This document shows positions 7,539 to 14,819 of a stretch of DNA of 21,658 nt, in pieces. The position numbers and the translations under genes are program-made. The stretch is from positions 1 to 21,658 of the IMG/VR virus record IMGVR_UViG_3300032220_001353; one strand, written 5' to 3'. Below the pieces are notes generated by a model that ran no database searches, was not told the DNA's origin, and saw only the letters and a program-made list of their open reading frames with translations. The DNA is from a virus. The first letter of the stretch is position 1. Each line of letters begins with the position of its first letter.

Positions 7539-7586
7539 ATTATGACGATACATATATCAAGATTCTTCAAAATTGAATTTTTAAGG

Positions 7587-7629
7587 AAAAAAAGACCCGC
7601 AAGCAGTTCTTATGGTATGCTGTGCGGGT
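7587..7629 (-). terminator. Rho-independent terminator after the prohead protease gene
   Basis: ACCCGCA (7595-7601) pairs with TGCGGGT (7623-7629), and the stem extends by AGCA/TGCT across a one-base bulge, closing a loop of about 12 bases. On the minus strand it is followed by CTTTTTTT. It lies about 33 bases past the protease stop and separates that operon from the scaffold-capsid operon. Confidence 0.88.
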
Positions 7630-7661
7630 ACAATTTTAAATTGCCTAAGGTAGCAGGCGTC

Positions 7662-8267
7662 TTAAAAAATAGGACAAGTCCCATTAGCGCAAAGTATCTC
7701 AGTTAATAGAGAATTTACTTTTGCAAATTTATTTTCAGGAAGATTTTCTTTACCTTCTCTAACTAAATGCATATATGAACCTGGGTTAGAAGGAGTAGAT
7801 ACAAAATCCCAACATAATAGTTCAAAGTCATCTTGTACTTCTAAAGTTTCACCTATTTGTTTTAATGAACCCATACCACGAGATGATACACCTACAGTAA
7901 CATTATTATCTATAAGCGCCTTTAAAATATTACCAGACATAGTTGGCAATATCTCTAATTTACCCATTACTTTATCACCATTCCACCAAATTTCACGTAT
8001 GATATGTGATACATTTTTTAGATTGATAATAGTGGAATCAGGATGATCTAATTCTCCTGTGGCTCTATTTTCTTTAACCATTTGGGAATATTTGTCAATT
8101 TCTCTTTCCCAAAGTTCTTTTGGATAATATCTTCCGTTCCCGTTTTTTACTTCGGCTGTAGCAAGTATTCCTTCAACTAAAGGATTACCTGAAGGGGCTT
8201 TAAGACCTTCATTTAAACTTTTAGGTGTTACTGAAAACGGGATCGTTTCAATTAATACTTGTTTCAT
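7662..8267 (-). CDS. 21: Prohead protease (gp21-like, serine protease)
   Basis: This 201-residue protein is the head maturation protease of T4-like phages, which cleaves scaffold, internal proteins and major capsid protein after I/L-x-E sites. VEGILATAEVKNGNGRYYP (31-49) and GELDHPDS (71-78) with His75 match the family. VGVSSRGMGS (125-134) carries the catalytic Ser, most likely Ser128 or Ser129. LLCWDFVSTPSNPGS (150-164) is the conserved segment near the third catalytic position. The length is close to T4 gp21 (212). The start ATG follows the preceding stop with one base between them. It is the last gene of the terminase-portal operon and lies before scaffold and capsid, as in T4. Confidence 0.94.
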   Translation of the reverse strand: MKQVLIETIPFSVTPKSLNEGLKAPSGNPLVEGILATAEVKNGNGRYYPKELWEREIDKYSQMVKENRATGELDHPDSTIINLKNVSHIIREIWWNGDKVMGKLEILPTMSGNILKALIDNNVTVGVSSRGMGSLKQIGETLEVQDDFELLCWDFVSTPSNPGSYMHLVREGKENLPENKFAKVNSLLTEILCANGTCPIF

Positions 8268-8268
8268 A

Positions 8269-8883
8269 TTATTTCTTTTTATCTAAATCGCCGTAGCCAC
8301 TTGATTTATATTTTCCTTTTGGAGCTTTAGGTTCACCTAATCCAGGTGCTTCAACTTGATATCCAATTCCTTTAATACCAGCAAAAGCATTTTTGTGGTA
8401 ATAGTTAATATCTTTAGCCATGTTTTTAGCAACAATAGCTTTTAATTCATCAACTGTTTTTTTAGAATTTTTAGGATCACCCATTTCAGTTAAATACCCT
8501 AATAAAAATGATTGACCATAAAGATTATCAATATTTTTAGGATCTCTATTATCAAATTGATGATCTAAAGCTGCTTGAACATCTTTATCGATTTTATCAA
8601 ACGTGTTTTGATCACCATATTCTTTTTTGTCTTTAACACCTACTGCTTCTTCAATTTTTTCATTAAAAATTTTAAACCAGTCAGGTTGAGCAGGTGATTG
8701 TGTAACAACACCACCAATTGCTTCACTTAAAAGACTTTTACTTTTTAAGATAGAAACAGCAGAATTAAAATCATTACCATGAGCTATATACTCAGGAAAC
8801 ATATTTCTTGCTACTTTAAGAAAATGGTCTTTATTACCTTTTCCTTCCTTAATAAGTTGGTATTCTTGTTGTAGAGTTTTCAT
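8269..8883 (-). CDS. Conserved phage protein, candidate prohead core/internal protein
   Basis: I do not recognise a named family for this 204-residue, Lys/Asp/Asn-rich soluble protein. It begins MKTLQQEYQLIKEGKGNKDH, and I-K-E followed by Gly at about residues 11-14 fits the T4 prohead-protease consensus (I/L-x-E then a small residue). T4 internal proteins carry a similar short capsid-targeting peptide of the MKTYQEFIAEA type. The C-terminal third (YYHKNAFAGIKGIGYQ, then a Lys/Gly/Pro-rich tail) is unlike any enzyme I know. The gene lies directly before the protease, with one base between stop and next start, in the position of T4 core genes 67/68. A core or packaged internal head protein is a reasonable inference. 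Confidence 0.65.
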   Translation of the reverse strand: MKTLQQEYQLIKEGKGNKDHFLKVARNMFPEYIAHGNDFNSAVSILKSKSLLSEAIGGVVTQSPAQPDWFKIFNEKIEEAVGVKDKKEYGDQNTFDKIDKDVQAALDHQFDNRDPKNIDNLYGQSFLLGYLTEMGDPKNSKKTVDELKAIVAKNMAKDINYYHKNAFAGIKGIGYQVEAPGLGEPKAPKGKYKSSGYGDLDKKK

Positions 8884-8885
8884 TT

Positions 8886-8899
8886 ATTATAAATATTAT
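8886..8899 (-). promoter_or_regulatory. Recurrent TATAATATTTATAA-like motif
   Basis: The minus strand reads CATAATATTTATAAT, overlapping the stop of the 8896-9177 gene and ending 2-3 bases before the ATG at 8883. The closeness to the ATG would imply a leaderless message or a start for a later gene, so promoter function at this copy is doubtful. Confidence 0.3.
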
Positions 8900-9177
8900 G
8901 TGTATAAAATTACGGGGGCACTACCTGCAGCTAAACTACAAGAAGTTATACCTAATGGAATTGTTTTTCCTGCAGGGATTGTGAAGGAAACACCTGTTGC
9001 TTCCACAACAGAACCATTAGTTGCTATTGAGTTACCATATTTAAAGGCTGTAATGGTAGATCCTGTTGGGGATGTGAATGAGCCTGTTCCTAAAGAAGTT
9101 ATACCTGCAAAAGAGCCTGTAGCTGAGTTTCCTGCTGTTAAAATTACACCACCAAAATTTACGGGGATATTTGCCAT
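8896..9177 (-). CDS. Small Gly/Ser/Thr-rich putative structural protein
   Basis: This 93-residue protein is rich in Gly, Ser, Thr, Ala and Ile, with almost no charged residues. It looks like a small beta-structured virion component, perhaps a head decoration protein. Short repeats are visible (TGSFAGITSLGTGSF, about residues 20-34). The N-terminus MANIP also occurs in the neck protein at 374-1606, which may be chance. It lies 4 bases after the stop of the preceding gene, between the portal and the protease. No named family is recognised; an outward-facing decoration role is inference only. Confidence 0.6.
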   Translation of the reverse strand: MANIPVNFGGVILTAGNSATGSFAGITSLGTGSFTSPTGSTITAFKYGNSIATNGSVVEATGVSFTIPAGKTIPLGITSCSLAAGSAPVILYT

Positions 9178-9181
9178 GTTT

Positions 9182-10039
9182 TTATTTTTTAAATAATTCT
9201 ATTAAATCGTTTACATAATCGTTTGCTAAATCAGTTCCATACATTACAGCAAATGAATCTGGGTTTTCTCTATAGTAATCCATAGTTTCATGTTTTGCTT
9301 GTTGTAAAAATGGTATTAACTCATTTAACTTTCTTTCTAATTCATCAAATCCTAATAAACGGGATGCGATAAATTTCTTTTTATCTGGGTCTGTTATGTT
9401 TAATCCTGCTAAATAATCTTCTACATCAGTATTTGCTTCCCATAATGGTTTAACAATAATACCTTTTGCTGCTTTATTTAGTTTTTTTTTGTCTACTAAT
9501 TTGTATTTAAAATCTTTAACATAAATATTATCTTTTACACCTTCAGGACCTGCTGAAGGGCCAGGACCAAATGTAGCACCAGGACCTTCTTTTACTTTTT
9601 TAAATCCTGCTTGAGTATAAGCACCATATGTAGATTTTCTAGGTGAGGGACCATTATGGTTTTCACCTTCACCTCCTGATACAAATCCTGAATTGGAAGA
9701 TATTGTATTATCTTCAAATAACATTTTTATTTTAGCGTACTCTTCAGGGTAATTTTTTCTTACATGAGTACGTAATTCATTAAATGTTTTAGTTAATTCT
9801 TGTTGAAGTTTTAACATTGTAGAATCTGAACGGACATCTTTAGTTTTAATTAAACTGTCCATAAATTCTTTTGTTGTTTTTAAATTTTTAAATACTGAGG
9901 TAAAATCGGGAGTTTGTTCGATATCCCAAGTAATTCTACCAGTTTCAGGATCAATATCAGTAACTGTAGATTTTGTACCTCTATTGTACTCTACATCACC
10001 AACTTCTAATTCTTTTAATTTGTATTTAAAATTACCCAT
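9182..10039 (-). CDS. Candidate prohead core protein with a capsid-like N-terminal-arm motif
   Basis: This 285-residue protein of unknown family is rich in Lys, Asp and Glu. Residues 107-109 are L-F-E, a fit to the prohead-protease consensus, and the following residues (ISSNSGFVSGGEGENHNG, 113-130) closely match the major capsid protein directly after its own presumed cleavage site. A Gly/Pro-rich linker follows (150-168), then a helical C-terminal domain. FKYKL occurs at residues 4-8 and again at 177-181, which might mark two related halves. The gene overlaps the upstream one by 8 bases and lies between portal and protease, where T4 has core genes 67 and 68. I infer a processed core or capsid-bound internal protein. 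Confidence 0.62.
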   Translation of the reverse strand: MGNFKYKLKELEVGDVEYNRGTKSTVTDIDPETGRITWDIEQTPDFTSVFKNLKTTKEFMDSLIKTKDVRSDSTMLKLQQELTKTFNELRTHVRKNYPEEYAKIKMLFEDNTISSNSGFVSGGEGENHNGPSPRKSTYGAYTQAGFKKVKEGPGATFGPGPSAGPEGVKDNIYVKDFKYKLVDKKKLNKAAKGIIVKPLWEANTDVEDYLAGLNITDPDKKKFIASRLLGFDELERKLNELIPFLQQAKHETMDYYRENPDSFAVMYGTDLANDYVNDLIELFKK

Positions 10040-10889
10040 TTGCTTTTTGAAGTTCTTCTAAAAGTGAATAATATTGTAATAAATTAACTAAATCATCATT
10101 ACCTACATTAGCAATTTTGCCTAAAGGTAATATCATATTGTTAACTTCTTTTAATTTTATTTTTACAACTTTATCAGTAACTTTTTTAGTTACTTCATTT
10201 AATTCATTTTTGATTTCTTGAACCTTAGTATTATAAAATTCTTTTAATTTTGGAGTTGAATCAACAGAATTAATAAATTCTTTTAATACTGATTTTTGAT
10301 TGTCATTTAGATTTGCATATTTACCGTTAAATTTTTCTAACATAACTTTATATGTTAAAATACGTAAATCTTTATCATATGATTGAAATTCAGTCATCAA
10401 ATCATCTTCTACTTTTTGTTTATCAATAGCACGTGTTGTTAAACTTTCTAGAATAGCAATTTTATTATTGATTATTTGATCAGGATTTGATAATAATTCA
10501 CTGTTATATATTTCAACCAAAGTATATAAAGCAGCATGGGTTTTATAAGTTGGTAGTTTTGTTTTAAAAAACTCATCTAAATTATAGTGTTTAGATATTT
10601 CTTTAATTAAGTTATATTTTTGTCTTTTTAAGGTACCTCTGTTTAGGTTTTTAGATGATTCAATAACCGAATTAATTACAACTTCTGCTTTACCTTCTGT
10701 AAGGTTTTTATGTTTAGATAAAGTTTCATACAATTTGTATTCTCTTCCTAATTCAGTTTTAACAAAATATTTTTTTAGAATATGTGTTGCTTTTGAATCT
10801 TTACCCGACAAAGTATCTGATGTAATTTGCCTGACTAGGAGTTCAAATAGAATACCCGTATTCTTATATTTAGAATGTTTTATGTTCAT
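10032..10889 (-). CDS. Conserved phage protein of unknown function
   Basis: This 285-residue protein is Lys/Asn/Leu-rich and predicted to be almost wholly alpha-helical, with no signal peptide, transmembrane segment or enzyme motif. The N-terminus NTGILFELLVRQITSDTL (about 11-28) is its most distinctive part and resembles a conserved start I recall in uncultured marine T4-like phages. AAGG lies immediately against the ATG, which is unusually close for a Shine-Dalgarno sequence. The gene is between the portal and the candidate core protein, overlapping the latter by 8 bases, so a head-assembly or scaffold-helper role is likely but unproven. Confidence 0.6.
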   Translation of the reverse strand: MNIKHSKYKNTGILFELLVRQITSDTLSGKDSKATHILKKYFVKTELGREYKLYETLSKHKNLTEGKAEVVINSVIESSKNLNRGTLKRQKYNLIKEISKHYNLDEFFKTKLPTYKTHAALYTLVEIYNSELLSNPDQIINNKIAILESLTTRAIDKQKVEDDLMTEFQSYDKDLRILTYKVMLEKFNGKYANLNDNQKSVLKEFINSVDSTPKLKEFYNTKVQEIKNELNEVTKKVTDKVVKIKLKEVNNMILPLGKIANVGNDDLVNLLQYYSLLEELQKANG

Positions 10890-10902
10890 CCTTAAAGGTT
10901 TT

Positions 10903-10917
10903 ATTATAAATATATAA
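10903..10917 (-). promoter_or_regulatory. Recurrent TATAATATTTATAA-like motif
   Basis: The minus strand reads TTATATATTTATAAT, 14-28 bases upstream of the ATG at 10889 in the short gap after the portal gene. The plus strand contains the octamer TATAAATA, the T4 late-promoter consensus, but in the antisense direction. Confidence 0.35.
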
Positions 10918-10923
10918 AGATTT

Positions 10924-12825
10924 TTATTCTCTTATTTGACTTTCATCTAATAGTGATTCTTTCGGTTTATCTTCATTATTTGAAATCTTTTTAACCATAC
11001 TTTCAATTAATGATTTGTTTTTAAGATAAACTTGTTTTGCTTCTAATGCTAATGGAGAATTTCCTTTAAATTGAGGACGTACTGAATCAGATTCATTATC
11101 ATCGTTTTTCATTCCTTTTGCTCCTAATCTGTCTTTACCTAAGAAATCATCTTGAGTATTACGATCTGTTACTTTTTCTTCAGGACGACCTAATTCTAAA
11201 TCATCTCCATAACCTACTGGAAGGTTTTCTGGTTCTGAGTACATTCTGCCTTTGCCGTATAATGAAGCTAAATCATGTGGTGTACCATATGAACGACCTG
11301 TCATTTTAGGATCATTACCTTCTTCTTCTAATTGTTTAAATCTAAATGAACGTTTTTGATCTTCAGCTAATAAATCTCTGTATTCATCATATTCATCTTG
11401 GCTGAAATTAAATATATGATCATAAATCCAATCTGTTGGTAATAATTTAGTATCCATGATATTTTTAGCTAATTCAACCTTTTGGGTTAATAAAGCAATT
11501 TTTTCTTGATCATAGATAATTGATGGACCTGTTAAATCTAATTCAAAATTAGTTAATTCATCACCAGTGTAACCTTGCGAATATAAATGAACTAATGCGA
11601 TCTTATATAATTCTGATAAGGTAATGCGTTGTATACGGTCAATTGTGCGAGCAAAACGTATATCTTCAGCAGCTAATGTTGCTTTACCACTTAAGTCCTT
11701 ATCATAACCCATAAATGCTTTTGGAACTTTAAGGGCTGCAAATAATTTATCACGTAAATAGGTAACATCTTGAATACCATCATATTGTAAACCAGGTGTA
11801 GTTTCAATTTTAGTTGATGTATCATTTCCACGAATTGGAATATAAAAATCTTCAAGTAAGTTTTGTTGATTGTATTTTAGGTTATATTCACCTGTTTGGC
11901 TATCCATTAATGGAGTACGTTTCATTGTAGAAATTGTTTTCTGCATGAAATTTTCTACTTCATTTGGTGGGATAGAACCTACGTTAATATAAAATATACG
12001 TCTATCTGGGCTACGAGAAATTCTGTGAATTAACATAGCATCTTCCATCAAAACATATTGTTTAAAAATACGACGAGCTGGTTCCAAATATGAACGACCA
12101 TAAGGAAGATAATTAACATCTGTTAATAATCTAAAGTGAGCCATTTCATAATTATCAAAGAAAATACCTTGTTCATTATCATTAAATGTTCCTAAATTAG
12201 GAGCACCATAATAACCTGAACCACCTGCATAAATACCTTCAGGTGAATATCTAAATCTTATAGCATTTGGATGTTCTTTATCGTAATTTTCTTGTCTTTC
12301 AATATGATATGCAGTATAAGGAATAACATTATACACACCATATTTTTCAGCAATCTCCATTTTAAGGAAAAAATCACCATATTTACACATTTGGCGAATC
12401 CAAGACCAAAGATTGAATTCAATATTTAATACATCATAAAATAAGTTATATAAAATTTGTTGAATATCTTCGTTATTACTTTTAATTCGAAGTACTTCAC
12501 CTAAATCATTCTTTAATGTACTTTCATCAGCAACAATATCAAGTGCAGAAGCTACAATCGCATCATAATCCATATTATCATAGTCTGAGTAGACCATGGT
12601 TCTAAGGTACTGCCAATTTATGTTAATCTGCGCACCTAATAGTGATGTAGAGGATGGAGAATATAATCGATTATATCTATCCATTAATGAATTTGTAGCA
12701 ATATCTCCTGATTGTTGGATAGAGTCTACATCCATTACTTTTAATTCATTTCCGCCTACATTTCTTATAATAACATCTGTTGAAAACAATCGTTGTAATC
12801 GGGTGAATAAACTAGTATCTGCCAT
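10924..12825 (-). CDS. 20: Portal vertex protein (gp20-like)
   Basis: This 633-residue protein forms the dodecameric portal ring at one capsid vertex, through which DNA is packaged and ejected. ASALDIVADES, the WSWIRQMCKYGDFFLKMEI segment and MLIHRISRSPDRRIFYINVG are hallmarks of gp20-like portals, as are GYDKDLSGKATLAAEDIRFA and the following helical crown region. It is about 110 residues longer than T4 gp20 (524). The extra length is a polar, disordered-looking C-terminal tail beginning near residue 490. The start ATG has an A-rich leader without a Shine-Dalgarno sequence. It follows the terminase gene directly, with no tail sheath or tube genes between them as in T4. Confidence 0.95.
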   Translation of the reverse strand: MADTSLFTRLQRLFSTDVIIRNVGGNELKVMDVDSIQQSGDIATNSLMDRYNRLYSPSSTSLLGAQININWQYLRTMVYSDYDNMDYDAIVASALDIVADESTLKNDLGEVLRIKSNNEDIQQILYNLFYDVLNIEFNLWSWIRQMCKYGDFFLKMEIAEKYGVYNVIPYTAYHIERQENYDKEHPNAIRFRYSPEGIYAGGSGYYGAPNLGTFNDNEQGIFFDNYEMAHFRLLTDVNYLPYGRSYLEPARRIFKQYVLMEDAMLIHRISRSPDRRIFYINVGSIPPNEVENFMQKTISTMKRTPLMDSQTGEYNLKYNQQNLLEDFYIPIRGNDTSTKIETTPGLQYDGIQDVTYLRDKLFAALKVPKAFMGYDKDLSGKATLAAEDIRFARTIDRIQRITLSELYKIALVHLYSQGYTGDELTNFELDLTGPSIIYDQEKIALLTQKVELAKNIMDTKLLPTDWIYDHIFNFSQDEYDEYRDLLAEDQKRSFRFKQLEEEGNDPKMTGRSYGTPHDLASLYGKGRMYSEPENLPVGYGDDLELGRPEEKVTDRNTQDDFLGKDRLGAKGMKNDDNESDSVRPQFKGNSPLALEAKQVYLKNKSLIESMVKKISNNEDKPKESLLDESQIRE

Positions 12826-12844
12826 TTTGTTTTTTTATTATATA

Positions 12845-12857
12845 TATAAATATTATA
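12845..12857 (-). promoter_or_regulatory. Recurrent TATAATATTTATA motif upstream of the portal gene
   Basis: The minus strand reads TATAATATTTATA, overlapping the stop of the terminase gene and ending 19 bases before the portal ATG. It is the cleanest match to the motif shared by at least five gaps in this window, and its spacing suits a promoter with a short leader. Confidence 0.4.
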
Positions 12858-14418
12858 GCAACCAACTAACATCCTCCATTCCTTTATCTGTTTGAATAGA
12901 ATATGGATTTTTTACTTGGTTTTGACTATACGCCCCAACATACGTACTTTTACTCATATTTCCAAGCGTAGCTCGAGTCATATCGTGGGACTGTTGTTGA
13001 AATTTTAAAGATGTATCTCTTAAATACATTCCTATACCAAATGACATTACTAAATCATCATTGTATCCGCTTTGTGCTTCAGGTCTACCATTTTTCCAAA
13101 TAAATACTTTCATTTCTTCAAGTAATCGTTTTGATCTAATGGTTACTGATCTATCACCTATATATTCTCTAAATTTACTTATGACTAATGGTCTTGTTCT
13201 CATTGACATGGTAAAACCAGGAGTCATATCAGAATTACCTTCAAATACTTTTAAGTATGATTCGGCAGTCATAAGATCTGATTTAGGGGATTGATATAAA
13301 TTTCTATATCCTCTTTCAATAATAGCATCTAATGTTGCCCAACCAATTGAGGCATTTTCAACAACTAATAATGCATTATTATATTCAGAAGCTAAACCAA
13401 CTAAAAAATAACCATATTCTTTAGGAGGTAATTGTCCTTTATATTCTGCTACTTGAGTATTTGTAGCAATATCAATGACATGACAAGCAGAGGAATCTTT
13501 TCCATCGCCTCTAGCAACATCGGCCATAATCATATAATCTCTAGAATAATCTGCAGGTTCCCAAATCCATAAATTTTGATCAGCTCCTCTTCGTTCTAAA
13601 GGTTCTTGGATTGTTGTTTCTTTAATAAAATCTATCCATTCACTGTAGAACACAACATCTCCTGAGGTACTGAAATCACAGTCACATTCCTGGGATGCTA
13701 ATCTAGGATCACCTAGTAATTCATCTTGGCGTTTTCTCCATTCTTCATTTCGTTCAGGGTGAACATACCAAGGTAACTTAATTGGTAAAAAATCATTTTC
13801 TAAAGATTCTGCTCTAACCCAGGTTTGATGGAACCAGTTACCGGTACCATAAGGAGTTGATAATACAATTGCACCTCCTCCAGTTGCTAAAGTTTGTTGT
13901 GCTGATGCCCAAATCTCACCAATGTTTTCAATAAAAGCAGCCTCATCGACTACTAGTAAAGATACTGCTTCTGATCTACCTGCATCACTTGATGCTGAGG
14001 TAGCTTTAATTTGAGAACCGTTATTTAAACGAAGTGTTAATTTATTATGTTCGTCTGCTGGGATTTTTAACCATGAAGGTAAGTTATCATACATGAACTT
14101 AACCTTAGTAACCATATTTTTAGCGGTTTCCTGTTTAGTTGCAATACAGAGTACGTTTTTATCTTTATGAAATAACATTAACCATAAAGAATAACCTGCG
14201 GCTAATGTTGAGATACCTAATTGTCTTGATTTTAATACAATTGAATAAGGATTATCTCTAAATAATTTTAATGTTTTATCCTGGAATGGGTATAAGTTAA
14301 ATAAAACTCTACCTCTTTGAGGGTGTTGGATATGACAATATTTACGCATAAAGTGTGCCGGATCTTGGGCACACTTAATATATTCTTCGCGAATTATTTG
14401 TCTTAAATCTTGACTCAT
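12853..14418 (-). CDS. 17: Terminase large subunit (gp17-like)
   Basis: This 521-residue protein is the packaging motor ATPase and headful nuclease. In the ATPase domain the Walker A-type motif KSRQLGIST (63-71) matches the gp17 form (SRQLGKTT in T4), and the Walker B motif LLVVDEAAF is at 154-162. STPYGTGNWF (187-196) is the coupling motif. In the nuclease domain, MADVARGDGKDSS (298-310) provides Asp300, VVEN (352-355) provides Glu354 and YNDDLV (452-457) provides Asp454/455, the three acidic residues of the RNase-H-like site. I chose the ATG at 14418, which overlaps the stop of the upstream gene as ATGA; the frame is open 16 codons further, but that start would lie deep in the upstream gene. 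The small terminase is not in this window. Confidence 0.95.
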   Translation of the reverse strand: MSQDLRQIIREEYIKCAQDPAHFMRKYCHIQHPQRGRVLFNLYPFQDKTLKLFRDNPYSIVLKSRQLGISTLAAGYSLWLMLFHKDKNVLCIATKQETAKNMVTKVKFMYDNLPSWLKIPADEHNKLTLRLNNGSQIKATSASSDAGRSEAVSLLVVDEAAFIENIGEIWASAQQTLATGGGAIVLSTPYGTGNWFHQTWVRAESLENDFLPIKLPWYVHPERNEEWRKRQDELLGDPRLASQECDCDFSTSGDVVFYSEWIDFIKETTIQEPLERRGADQNLWIWEPADYSRDYMIMADVARGDGKDSSACHVIDIATNTQVAEYKGQLPPKEYGYFLVGLASEYNNALLVVENASIGWATLDAIIERGYRNLYQSPKSDLMTAESYLKVFEGNSDMTPGFTMSMRTRPLVISKFREYIGDRSVTIRSKRLLEEMKVFIWKNGRPEAQSGYNDDLVMSFGIGMYLRDTSLKFQQQSHDMTRATLGNMSKSTYVGAYSQNQVKNPYSIQTDKGMEDVSWLL

Positions 14419-14819
14419 AACAATATTATTATAAAAGCAATAGCACTTGCACCTGTTGTAATCCAAGCTATTCTTGCTTTATTTTTTGCTTTTTTAATCT
14501 GTTTATCTTTAATTTCTATTTCAGTATCTTTATTTTTAACAATTTGAGTATATTCATCCTCATTTTTCTTATATAAAGATATTGTAGTATCTTGTTTAAT
14601 AATAACAGAATCTTGATTTGAAATAATTCTAGATAAGATAACAATAGAGTCGCGAGCGACTCCTATTTGTTCTTTTAAATAATCACGTTCGGTTTTTACA
14701 AGTAAAGCTTTTTTTAAGGATTTACAAGGAACGCAACAAGTACTATCATTCGAAAGCGTTTGTGAACTCGCTAATAACGGAAGCGTTATTAAGAGAATTA
14801 ATGCGATTAGATTCTTCAT
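14415..14819 (-). CDS. Signal peptide / coiled coil / C-terminal TM protein, spanin-like
   Basis: This 134-residue protein has a signal peptide (MKNLIALILLITLPLLASSQ) whose cleavage would leave a residue near Gln20, a common Bacteroidota pattern. Residues 28-32 are CCVPC. A long coiled coil follows (about 42-112), and the C-terminus is a single transmembrane segment (116-134). A periplasmic coiled coil anchored at one end, encoded in a gene overlapping another coiled-coil membrane gene by 74 bases, resembles spanin systems that fuse inner and outer membranes at lysis. No classical lipobox is visible, which argues against a standard outer-membrane spanin. The gene ends in an ATGA overlap with the terminase. 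A different envelope function is possible. Confidence 0.6.
   Translation of the reverse strand: MKNLIALILLITLPLLASSQTLSNDSTCCVPCKSLKKALLVKTERDYLKEQIGVARDSIVILSRIISNQDSVIIKQDTTISLYKKNEDEYTQIVKNKDTEIEIKDKQIKKAKNKARIAWITTGASAIAFIIILL

Noticed and set aside
8896-9177. Shared MANIP start between this protein and the neck protein at 374-1606 as evidence of duplication
   Set aside because: Only five residues match and the sequences diverge at once; this is too short to separate from chance.
8900-9196. Plus-strand open frame opposite the small structural gene at 8896-9177
   Set aside because: It covers the same bases as a minus-strand gene that fits the operon spacing; its translation shows no recognisable features and it would be the only plus-strand gene.
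14419-14466. Sixteen-residue N-terminal extension of the terminase
   Set aside because: It would lie inside the upstream gene, has a Cys/Tyr-rich sequence unlike terminases, and the ATGA junction at 14418 gives a natural start.
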